A stretch of DNA of 64,000 bases, taken from Mytilisepta virgata. Lineage: Eukaryota > Mollusca > Bivalvia > Mytilida > Mytilidae. This document shows positions 56,301 to 64,000 of the stretch, in pieces. The notes beneath the pieces are model-generated. The model worked only from the letters and a program-made list of their open reading frames with translations. It was not told where the DNA came from and did not search any database. Both the position numbers and the translations under genes were made by a program. Position 1 is the first letter of the stretch; the number at the start of each line of letters is the position of its first letter. The stretch is taken from positions 30,396,150 through 30,460,149 of the forward strand of contig CM051514.1 of NCBI GenBank assembly GCA_028015205.1. The letters run 5' to 3'.

Positions 56301-59300
56301 CAACTAAGACAATTAGAATTAGACTTGGTAGCAATGGTCCTTAGATGGTCCTCTTTCAGAAATTTGTGCGATGACCCGGACTGTCAACCAAGATGGCCGC
56401 ACAACCGAACTTAGTTTAACATAGGGCCCTATGGAAAATTCATTGAAAAATCTTCTTGTCTGAAACCACTTGACATATTGGAGCAGGACTTCGTGGCATT
56501 GGTCCTAAGGAGGTAACTTTTTTAGAAATGTGTCTGATTTCGTGGACTGTGAACCAAGATTGCCGCCACAGCAGAACTTAGTTTAACATAGGGCCCTATG
56601 GAAAATTTCATTGAAAAATCTTTTTGTCTGAAACCACTTGACATATTGGAGCCAGACTTGGCAGCATTGGTCCTTAGGAGGTCCTCTTTCAGAAATATGT
56701 CCGTTCACCAAGATTGCTGCCACACCGACCTTTGTTTAATATCTTTTAGTCTGAAACTGCTTAGCCAGTTGGAACAAGACTTAGCAGAAATGGTCCTTAG
56801 ATGGTTCTCTTTTAGAAACTGGACTGTCAACCAAGATGACTGCCACAGCTGAAATTAGTTTAACATAGAATCCTATAGAAAAATCAGCCAAATTGACTGC
56901 AACACTTAAATTTTTAGGTCTGCTCAAGATGAAAAGTTAAATCCAGGTGAGCGATACAGGCTCTTGAGAGCCTCTAGTTTTTTTTCAGAATGATTTTTGG
57001 GATTGTCATATCAGAACTTTAACTTTATCATTTATGTGGTTAATTGTCTTTGAGAAAATGAAATTTGGTTTAATAAGGTAGACAACTCTAGATAAATGTT
57101 TCTCAGATGCATGCAATTCCTTATATATTTGATAAAAAGATACTCCATTGTTAATTTGTAGACTGGAGATAAATTTGTATGAGACTACAACCCCAAAATT
57201 GATTCTGAAACTACAGATATTTTGAATTGAAGTGTTATTCTGTTAGTAGAGCTGAATTAAGATATTAATCAAGTACTTTTGTACCAAATTTGACAATGCT
57301 GACAATCTTGAACTTACTACTTTTTCTTTTTTTTAAGACCAGGTGTATATACAGAAGCATTCTTCGCAAAGCTGATAAATGAACAAAGCCATGTGTTCAC
57401 AAGTTTCAGATTGATTGTTACTGGTGAAGAGGAGGGTCATAAAAAGATTCAGTGTTTGGTAAGTTTTATTTTAGAACAGGGTGTAGCTTATGGATATGAA
57501 AATAATTCCTGAAAAAGTCACTTGAGTGACATACTAGTACTGAATTTATATGGCAGGTAGTTAAGATTACCATAAAAGGCTTGTTATTTATAGCACATGC
57601 AGTTTACTTTCCAAGCGTTCTTGAAGATTCAGTTATTCACCTTTGAAATAGTTTACTATTAAGTTGTACAGCTGCATGGAAAATAATAAACTGGGGGATG
57701 CTAAAACAAACCTTTTATGGTAAACACCACTAATAAGACACTTTTGATCTTAACCAGCCATTGTTTTATCTTGATGGTCTTGATTTTTCAGAAAAACACA
57801 AGATAACAAGACCAAAACAAGCTATACTGCATTCAGTCAGTCCAGACTTATCAAGACCAGTTCACAAAATTTAATAATCATTTTTTCTATGTTTAACTTT
57901 ACCTGTGCTGAACTGATCTTAATGTGTCTTGACTGATCTTACTTGAATACTTTATTAAATAAGTCATCAGCCACATAAATGTGTAACATAATTACAATAA
58001 AATCAATATTGTTACAATACAGCAATACAATTTATCAAACAAATTAAAAAATATCATTTTCATGCAGTTTTACATTAATTTGCATAACTTTTTTATAAAT
58101 TGAGAACTATTGGTTAATAGTTCTACATGGCAAAGTGAGAGCAGACCTTTCATTTTAAATTGGGTTGGGTTTTCATGAAAATAAGAGGGAACATATAAAT
58201 CCTCAATAATTTTATAATTTCATCTTGACATAAAAATAAATAATGATATTCATCATCTTGATCCACTTCAAGACAACATATCTTGATGTGATCTTGTTAT
58301 CATGATTTTGCTTGAAATTATGGCAATGCAGAAATTCAAGACAAAAAATGATAAACAAGACCTGAATGGCCATTTAAGATCTACACCAATAAAATTTAAC
58401 TTTGGCACACAGATTTACATTTTGCAGCTATTTCTTTCTCAATAAAATTGCTAGGCCAAAATAAAACTTTCCTTTGTTTCCTATTAAATGCCAGAAAATG
58501 TTAGGGTAGGTTGGTATGGATTTTTTATGTCGCTTTGGGGCTTTCTCTATAATGTTGGTCAAATCTTCATGCAGAAGTGAACATTCAAAGTAAAAATACT
58601 TCATGCTAACACCACCAAGGTCAGAAATAGTCATATTTGGGTTGAAATCCATTGTCAACAAGAGACCTTTTGACATTCAGTACAAATTTTTGGGTAAGAT
58701 ACTATGATTGTTATAGAAAATTTGTTGTAAAGTAGAAGTATTTTGAACATTTTTCTTTAATGACTTCTGGCTCAGAATATGCTGACACTTGACGATTCTA
58801 AAGCTAACATGCTGCTTGCCGGGGCTGACAGTATGCAAGCAGCCACATTGTCAATTGAGGAAGATGAGTAAATCTTCTCCCAACATAGAACTGCTCCGGA
58901 AGTCAATTTTATGTTTTGGTGCCCTTTTTTCACAACAAAAATTTTCCTGTTGGAGCTTCAGCGGTCAGTCGGGTAACAGGAAACAGAGATAAATTTTAGT
59001 TTGACCTTATATTCATGTATAACTATTGGGAGTAGTGTTTTGTAATAATATGTTCCAGAACTTTACTTATTGTACAAATTCATGAACCATGTCAGTTTTT
59101 TTTTTAGTTTTTTCAAGCTGAGGTTTTTTGTTTTCTTTTTAAAGTAATAAGGAGATTAATAGGTTCTTACACGAGTTCAAAATGAAGATTGGAAAATCTT
59201 TAAAGAATTTTTAAAATTTCCGTTTTTTCCCGAGTGGAGCTAATCAGAACAAGGGGAGAGATGCTGATTTTTAAAAATGAGTTGAAGATTTTCCTTTTTT

Positions 59301-61139
59301 TCACTTTTAAATGAGCATAAGTACCTATTTCTTCTGTAAATACTCAATTTCTAGGTTTCATGTACCTTGGTAAATTCATTGAGCACAGTCGACGAAGTTA
59401 AATAATGTTACGCATGATTGGTCAAAAGGTATGACAAAAGAATTCTAAATGGTCAACTGCCCATGACAGACACAGTCACATGCACCTGTCATGGGATGTC
59501 TGTCAAAGAAAATGCCCCAAAACAGACAAAAGATGTACATTGCAATATCTCCTCTTTCGAAGAATGTATCAGTCCCCATTTCACAAAAAATCGTACAACC
59601 ACGAATAATCGTACATCTAATTTAATGTACATGTATATAGAATGTTAGGCAATGACATAACAGTTACAAGAATCATAGTCGCATGATTTTTTGTGAGGGG
59701 TGGACTGGTTATTAGTTTGGCATTTTATGCCAGGCAGCTGGGTTGGAAGTATTAGCCAAAGAGTGATGAAGGATGGATGATGGATGAATTATTGTTTAAC
59801 GTCCAGTGGCAGCCAGGTGCATATCAGGATGAAAACATGTTGATATGATAATGAATATGATCCCTGCTTTGTACTAGACCAACACGCTGAGCTGGATTTT
59901 TAATGTGCTAGCTCACAATGTAATGGTCACTCTGTCAGCAGGAAGACAAATCACTCCACTCGGACACATTATACTGACACCGAGCCGACCAATCGATCTT
60001 TACTATAAACCTATTTTATTAATTAATTCAATAAAACATACAATAATTAAATGCAAGTAATATACAATATAATTGAATAATCAAAATAGGATTCGGAAAC
60101 AAGTTTTTGGCTTATATAAATCCGTATCCTACGAAAAATTATTTTCATAGTTAATTTTCTCATACTCAAAAGATTATGTATTATGAATCAATACATTAAA
60201 AATTTTTTAAAGAAGTGATGAAAATTTAATTTTGATAGATAACATGCACTGAAATGTTGATGAATAATGATGAGTATTTGTTTACTGTCTAGCAAATTGT
60301 TTGCTACTCAAAATATATGACTGAACTGCCAAGAAAAGTTCTATGTTTTGTTCATCGCTGTAATGATGAGACCCGAAGAGAAGAAGCCTATTGTCAAATC
60401 TAGGACTATTTATAATGTACTCAATATGCTGCTGACGCTGGAGGTCAAAACGCAGACAGTGAAGGAGATAGTGATCAATAGATTCGATAGCACCACAGTG
60501 GCAAAGGGGGGAGTTAACAATATTTTTTATAAAGAGATGCTGATTGAGAGAGCTGCACTGCATCTTAAGTCTTGCATGAAAAATTTGACCTTGGCGCTTA
60601 CCGACATAGTAAAAGGGAGCGTTCTTAGACAGTGTTTTGCGATTGTAAAGTAGTTTTAAAGATTCCTAGAGACGTACTTGATTTTGTATTTTCTGGTAAT
60701 AGGTTCCATGATCGCCCTGTCGCTCAGTCTTTGCTCTAACTCTTAGATGCCGCATGCTTTGCAGAGAAGCACCAATACCAATTTTAAAGTCTTTGGTCTT
60801 GTTCAAGATAACTGGCAGAATAGGTAAACAGAGATAATGCAAACTGTAATTTTACCAACAAAAATAAATTCACTTATCACCTATAAAATCACAAAATACC
60901 AAATCAAAAATTGATCCCAGAATCTTAGGAAAAAAGTATAGTTAAACATTTTATCAGGTTCTTCTGTCAAATAGATATTTAAAAACATTTTTTTCCTTTT
61001 TTTTTTTCCAGATTTGGTTAATGGATCCAAATATGTTAATTCTAAAAGGGGAGGCAGCTAAAGAATGCACCGAAATCAGACTTCAGCCAAGACCAGTGAT
61101 GAAGCTCCTGTACAAATGTCATATAACAGATAAAAGCAG
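44376..61139 (+). CDS. UBE3D: UBE3D, HECT-like E3 ubiquitin ligase (six exons, 3' end outside window)
   Basis: UBE3D is an E3 that takes ubiquitin from an E2 (UBE2C/UbcH10 in human). Its yeast relative Ipa1 supports pre-mRNA cleavage and polyadenylation through the endonuclease CPSF73/Ysh1. Coding exons: 44380-44459, 45572-45889, 46953-47215, 54238-54337, 57338-57458, 61012-61139. All junctions have AG/GT sites and phases agree (2, 2, 1, 2, 0, 2). Marks shared with human: ELSPLTCRGLRL; YCTRCGNKII; RILPLPSENW; VICPRCHRRLG; FRLIVTGEE; LMDPNMLILKG; MKLLYKCHI. The Cys pairs CTRC and CPRC probably bind zinc. About 336 codons are present against 389 in human. The start ATG follows a consensus acceptor (TACTGCAG at 44375), so a 5' UTR exon lies upstream. 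An alternative exon 3 start at 46965 would drop four residues. Confidence 0.92.
46137..46162. repeat. Poly-C tract
   Basis: A run of about 16 C followed by ACCCCCC in the intron between UBE3D exons 2 and 3. A similar shorter C run sits at 6551-6563 in PAN2. Both are slippage-prone, and their length may be unreliable in assembly. Confidence 0.8.
46434..46616 (+). repeat. ~46 bp tandem repeat, four units
   Basis: Units GCTAAAACAATTAATGGTAA..GTGCTTTCTACTTGTTCAGT begin near 46434, 46480, 46524 and 46571. Each contains GGTAAGTG, a good 5' splice-site match, and TTGTTCAG, an acceptor-like end, in the UBE3D intron upstream of exon 3. Confidence 0.75.
47381..47690. repeat. ~153 bp repeat, two units
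   Basis: CACAATAACTTTAGTATAAG, GGTTTATGACCACAAAAGG and GAGTTTTGGTCCCAA recur at an interval of about 153 bp. It is preceded by a GTCGTC run (about 47325-47360) and followed by diverged GGTTCTTTGATATGC(C/T)GAATC units at 47669 and 47808. Probably another element family with central repeats; termini not resolved. Confidence 0.65.
47909..48397 (+). repeat. Direct duplication, left copy
   Basis: From CCATGACTATGATGTCATTT to AAATTGATATGTGTGCCC. It matches 49608-50196 closely, including several runs of 6-10 G. The right copy is longer because of extra G/T-rich sequence and a second CAATTGCACAGTATTGC unit. Confidence 0.85.
48508..49555 (-). mobile_element. HINE-like element, family 2, copy 2 (minus), 161 bp repeats
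   Basis: Reverse complement of the element at 12729-14156, with about four 161 bp units. The hairpin end is AACCAGATTTTC (48508) with GAAAATATCGGTT. The subterminal inverted copy GAAAATCCGGTT is at 49521-49532, and the 5' end complement GCCTCTTGTT is near 49555. Boundaries agree between the two copies. Confidence 0.8.
49608..50196 (+). repeat. Direct duplication, right copy
   Basis: Second copy of 47909-48397. It contains enlarged G runs (up to about 14) near 49690-49735, 49860-49895 and 49960-49975, and an internal ~45 bp duplication at 50105-50180. Confidence 0.85.
50645..50793. mobile_element. Foldback MITE (~150 bp palindrome)
   Basis: Arms of about 70 bp: AATAAAGGTTATTTTTTCGG, TTTATCAATGTGTAAAC and GTCC meet their complements GGAC, GTTTACACATTGATAAA and AAAATGACCTTTATT around a centre near 50722. 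It should form a long hairpin in DNA or RNA. Confidence 0.8.
51013..52985 (-). mobile_element. HINE-like element, family 6, split by family 3
   Basis: On the minus strand the 5' end is ACTAGATGTGTAGGTATGAC, with subterminal ATGGCCCCG (complement at 52953-52961). Units of ~150 bp follow (CTTCAGATATTGAGCTGATT at about 51103, 52529, 52690 and 52838), and the 3' end is CGGGGCCATAAAAA (51013-51025). The array is interrupted at 51243-52517. Confidence 0.7.
51243..52517 (-). mobile_element. HINE-like element, family 3, nested in family 6
   Basis: Minus-strand 5' end CCAGAGGCTCCTAGGAGCCT (16 bp palindrome at 52498-52513), then GTATCGCTCACCTGG. Six or more units of ~157 bp (CATGGC(T/C)GCCATGGGCAATTC near 51386, 51543, 51700, 51856, 52009 and 52163) and 3' end CCAGGTGAGCTAA. 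Open frames through the units are repeat by-products. Confidence 0.75.
52986..53486 (-). mobile_element. HINE-like element, family 7
   Basis: Abuts family 6. Minus-strand 5' end CTAGAAATACTGTGAGCAAC with subterminal ATACCCCCCGCC. Two units of ~190 bp (CATAGTGCACCTGCTATTTT and TGTAGTGCACCTCCTATTTC). 3' hairpin TATACCCCGC ... GGTGGAGTATA at 52986-53016. Confidence 0.65.
55056..56978 (-). mobile_element. HINE-like element, family 4, complete copy
   Basis: Minus-strand 5' end CTAGAGGCTCTCAAGAGCCT (palindrome 56958-56973) followed by GTATCGCTCACCTGG. About six units of ~166 bp (CCAAGATGGCCGCC near 55891, 56058, 56225, 56390 and 56556; TAGGGCCCTATGG in each). 3' hairpin AGCTCACTTGACCC, TTT, GGGTCAGGTGAGCT (55086 to 55056), then A-rich. 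It lies in the UBE3D intron between exons 4 and 5. Confidence 0.8.
60006..60723 (-). mobile_element. Non-LTR retrotransposon 3' fragment nested in SINE
   Basis: About 720 bp on the minus strand. It encodes the end of a jockey-type polyprotein (next entry), with AT-rich DNA at its 3' side. It is 5'-truncated, as usual for non-LTR insertions. Confidence 0.65.
60282..60563 (-). pseudogene. Non-LTR retrotransposon C-terminal zinc-knuckle fragment
   Basis: 93 codons with SSLNQHLFIKN followed by CHCGAIESIDHYLLHC, a C-x-C-x8-H-x4-C cluster. This cluster closes the reverse transcriptase/RNase H polyprotein in jockey-, R1- and RTE-like elements (C-x-CG..ET..H..L.C). No reverse transcriptase is present, so it is a dead fragment. 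Confidence 0.65.
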
Positions 61140-61524
61140 GTTATTGAAAATTTTCAGTAAATATTTTATATATTACATTCACTAATTTCTAACTATGGTT
61201 ATGCAATTGTTATTTTACTTAATAGGGACATATGATCTACTGTAAATATGGAAATTATTGCGATGTTTTATTATTGCGAAAATTGCGATTGGTTGGTCAT
61301 CGCAATATTAAAAACTCACATTCCTAATGCGTATTTTCTCTTTCCGATTTATTCTAGATTTATCCCCCTTTGTTTACATTTACACAGGTAAGTTTCTGGT
61401 CATTGTTGCTGACATCTGGAGACAGGTTAATTGGAAGTTACTTAGTTGTATAGTTATTGTTTTCACAGCTATTATATATATAATAACATTTTGAATTCTA
61501 ATATATTCTATTATATTCAAAACA

Positions 61525-62244
61525 GAATTAATTATCTTTGCACCTAAACATCAAGTGAAGCTTCTATCCAATTTCCGTCTGACATTTGATTGAACTGTGT
61601 TAAGCGACGTTTCTTGTGTGAAAAATCTGGGAATGTACTTCAATAAAACCATCAGTATGGAACATCAAGCCAGTGTGATCACTAAGGCCTGTTTTTACCA
61701 GATTTGGAATATTGGTCGAATTCGATCTCTAATTTCAGTTGAAGCCTGCAGAACACTAGTGTGCTCCCTAGTTACATCAAGGCTAGACTATGGCAACGCA
61801 TTATTGTACGGTACTAACATCAACATTATTAATAAGCTACAGCGTGTCCAAAACACAGCAGCACGTTTGATTACCCAAAAAAGGAAATTTGACTCAATCA
61901 CGCCAGTTCTTATCTCGTTACACTGGCTACCCATTCATTACCATTGCCAATATAAACCACTTGTATATGTGTACAAAGCACAGCATGGCAAGGCTCCTAG
62001 CTACCTTCATAAACTAATTACGCCATACAAACCCAACAGATCCCTCAGGTCAGAAAACAGTATGCTTTTACATCCTCCAAATGACGTCCGAACAAAAAGC
62101 TACTGCGAGAGGCGTTTTGACAAGGCCGTGCCTACACTCTGGAACAGTTTACCATCGTCTTTGTGGAATGTGAATTCTTTAGACGTTTTTAAAAAACAAC
62201 TCAAGACTCACTTCTTTCAAACTGCTTTTAAGGATTTCTTGTAG
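61525..62244 (+). pseudogene. CR1/L2-like reverse transcriptase C-terminal fragment
   Basis: Matches the region after the RT core in CR1/L2 elements: CVKNLGMYFN, LVTSRLDYGNALLYG, KLQRVQNTAARLIT, LISLHWLPIHYHCQYKPLVY, GKAPSYL, ERRFDKAVPTLWNSLPSSL and FKKQLKTHFF. A TGA at 61591-61593 interrupts the frame, and everything upstream, including the catalytic FADD region, is missing. The frame from 61597 is otherwise intact for 215 codons, so the insertion is fairly young. Confidence 0.85.
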
Positions 62245-62480
62245 ATTTTATTTTATTCTATATACTTTTAACTGGCTGTATTCATTTTAGACTGATTTGT
62301 ATACTTTATGGTACATGCAGTTTTTTTTCTTTTATCTGCTTGTTTGATTCGTATTAGTTGGTGCTTTGTATTTTATGTTTTTATGTTTTATGCATTTTTA
62401 AATGTGAAGCGCTTCGAGTAATTGTTGTCATTATATAATGCGCTCTATAAATATTGTATTTATTATTATTATTATTTATT
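62245..62480 (+). mobile_element. 3' tail of the CR1/L2-like element
   Basis: 3' UTR ending in GAAGCGCTTCGAGTAATTGT .. AATGCGCTCTATAAAT followed by a TTATTA microsatellite. An AAGCGCTT..GCGCTATATAAAT tail is characteristic of L2/CR1-group elements and the SINEs that use them. Confidence 0.75.
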
Positions 62481-62745
62481 ATATTTAAAACCATGAATTA
62501 AAACGATTACCTTAATAAGACTTCCATGTTCAATTTTTACCGGATCTCCGATCGCAATAATAAAAAAGAATTTTCACACGGTTGGCGATTGCAATAATTA
62601 AACCTCGCAATTTTGCGTTGGGTAGAAGAATCGCAATAATATGTGCACACGAAAATTTCTGAATTTACAGTATATGCATATTTTCATTTGTAATTATGTA
62701 TTTAAAGCCTATTCAGTAATTTATATGATATGAGAATGCCTTTTT

Positions 62746-63790
62746 AGCTCACCTGACCCAAAGGGTAAAGTGAGCTTTTCTCATCACTTTGTGTCTGTCG
62801 TTGTCTGTAAAATTTTACTAAAATCTTTTCCTACTGAGCCAAATGGAACCAAACTTGGCCACAAGCATCATTAGGATATCTAGTTTAAAAATTGTGTCCG
62901 ATGGCCCGGCCTACCAACCAAAATGGCCAACATGGCTAAAAATAGAACATAGGGGTAAACTGCAGTTTTTGTCTTATATCTCTTATAGTTTTTTGGCCTT
63001 TCAAGACTGTGTCAGGCATAAACTTTCCTTTAAAGATCTTCTCTTCTGAAACCACTGTGTCAGTTGGGACTGTGGTGGGATGGTCCTTTGGTGGCCCCCT
63101 TCCAAATTTATGTCCAGCATCCCTGACTTCCAACCGATATGGTTGCTGTTACTTAACTTAGAAAAAAGAGGGGATGAAATTAAAAAATCTTCTTCTATGA
63201 AACTACAAGGCCAATTGGAACCAAACTTGGCAGTAAAAGTCCTTAGGAGATTCTCTTTCAGATTTTGTCCGATGACGAAAGCTATTAACCAAGATGGCTG
63301 CCAAAGCTGTACTTAGTTTAACATAGGGTCCTATAGGAAAATTCATCGAAAAAAACTTGTTTGAAACCACTTGACCAATTGGAACCAGACCTGGCAGCAA
63401 TGGTCCTTAGATGGTCCTCTTTCAGAATTGTGTCCGATGACCCGGACTGTCAACCAAGATGGCTGCCACAGCCGAACTTAGTATAACGTAGGACCCTATT
63501 GGAAATTCACTCAAAAACTTACTGAGCCAATTAGAACTAGACTTGGTAGCAAAGGTCCACAGATGGTCCTCTTTCAGAATTGTGTCTGCTGACCCGGCCT
63601 GTCAAGCAAGATGGCTATCAGTTTAACATAGGGCCCTATGGGAAAATTCATTGAAACATCTTCTTGTCTGAAACCACTTGACCAATTGGAACCAGACTTG
63701 GCAGCAATGGTCCTTAGGAGGTCCTCTTTCAGAAAAGTGTCCGATTTCGTGGACTGTGAACCAAGGTGGCCACCAGAACTGAACTTATAA
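62746..63790 (-). mobile_element. HINE-like element, family 4, second copy (5' end missing)
   Basis: 3' hairpin region AGCTCACCTGACCC, AAA, GGGTAAAGTGAGCT (62746-62776), as in the 55056 copy, then ~160 bp units with CCAAGATGGCTGCC and TAGGGCCCTATGG. Similarity fades near 63790 with no palindromic 5' end, so it is truncated. Confidence 0.7.
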
Positions 63791-64000
63791 ATAAAAATTT
63801 GCTCCTGTGATATAAATCCTGGAACACTTTTACATTAAAAAGAATCTGAGGAACATTTTTCACATTAAATGATTCTGGAGAAACATTTTTCTTTGAAAAT
63901 TTTCACAAAAAAATTTCCTTTAGTGTAAAATTTGTTTCATGAGTTACCTAGTGAAAAATTTTCTGGGGATGAGAAAATAGTTCCTTACCTGGTGAAATAA
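63791..64000. other. Unannotated window end
   Basis: AT-rich. It has several repeated AACATTTTTC(A/T) motifs near 63850-63895. No UBE3D final exon was recognised here or elsewhere after 61139. Confidence 0.4.

Larger units (their letters stand above)
59763..60800 (-). mobile_element. SINE family A, copy 5, split by a nested insertion
   Basis: The tail and body lie at 59763-60004 (GATGGATGAATTATTGTTTA to ACCGAGCCGACCAATCGATC), and the head-side part resumes at 60724-60800 (TTTGCTCTAACTCTTAGATG, GAGAAGCACCAATACCAATT). In intact copies these two parts are continuous, so 60006-60723 is an insertion. TCTTT occurs at both junctions and may be a short target duplication. Confidence 0.75.
57459..61011 (+). 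other. UBE3D intron between exons 5 and 6
   Basis: Contains the interrupted SINE with a nested retrotransposon fragment (59763-60800). Bases 57459-59762 show no exon or repeat that I can identify. Open frames of 60-85 codons there lack splice sites and similarity. Confidence 0.6.
61238..62672. mobile_element. TIR DNA element hosting a CR1-like insertion
   Basis: Ends TACTGTAAATATGGAAATTA (61238) and the complement of TACTGTAAATTCAGAAATTT (62672). ATTGCGA/TCGCAAT blocks are dense within ~120 bp of each end. The middle (61525-62480) is a separate retrotransposon fragment. It lies just downstream of UBE3D exon 6. Confidence 0.65.

Noticed and set aside
61140..64000. Search for the last UBE3D exon
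   Set aside because: No segment with an acceptor and the expected C-terminal UBE3D pattern was found. The remaining sequence is largely repeats, so the exon is taken to lie beyond the window.

Overview
The window is animal nuclear DNA, AT-rich and intron-rich. The repeat content (several families of small mobile elements with ~145-165 bp central tandem repeats, tRNA-headed SINEs, CR1/L2-like and Tigger-like relics) fits a bivalve mollusc. No species is claimed, and the bivalve call rests on remembered repeat types, not on a search.

Two conserved genes lie head to head. The minus strand from 38000 down to 5299 carries a complete PAN2, the catalytic subunit of the PAN2-PAN3 poly(A) deadenylase. 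I could place 27 coding exons with consensus splice sites and continuous reading phase, giving 1295 codons plus stop. All five DEDDh exonuclease residues are present. The plus strand from 44376 onward carries UBE3D (HECT-like E3 ubiquitin ligase, relative of yeast Ipa1). Six coding exons are visible, and the last ~50 codons appear to lie beyond 64000. The 6.4 kb between the two genes should hold the promoters, which I cannot fix precisely. Both genes act on mRNA 3' ends: UBE3D/Ipa1 on cleavage and polyadenylation, PAN2 on tail shortening. At the left edge (425-546) is one possible exon of an unidentified cysteine-rich protein.

The rest is introns and intergenic DNA packed with repeats. The strongest repeat observation is that at least six element families share one plan: a 5' end like ACAAGAGG/ACTAGAGG/ACTAGA, a subterminal inverted repeat, central repeats of about 145-167 bp, and a hairpin at the 3' end followed by A-rich sequence. 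This is the plan described for Helentron-associated elements (HINEs; DINE-1 of flies, pearl of oysters). Copies lie at 2999-3794, 7329-8248, 12729-14156, 48508-49555, 51013-52985 (with another family nested at 51243-52517), 52986-53486, 55056-56978 and 62746-63790. Also present are TTAA-flanked MITEs, foldback elements, Tigger/pogo-like elements, SINEs and several minisatellites.

The most interesting protein-level observation is an in-frame CCCH zinc finger (C-x5-C-x4-C-x3-H) in its own exon inside the PAN2 UCH-like domain at 17271-17410. Human PAN2, as I recall it, has no such finger there. The spacing resembles the poly(A)-binding fingers of Nab2/ZC3H14.
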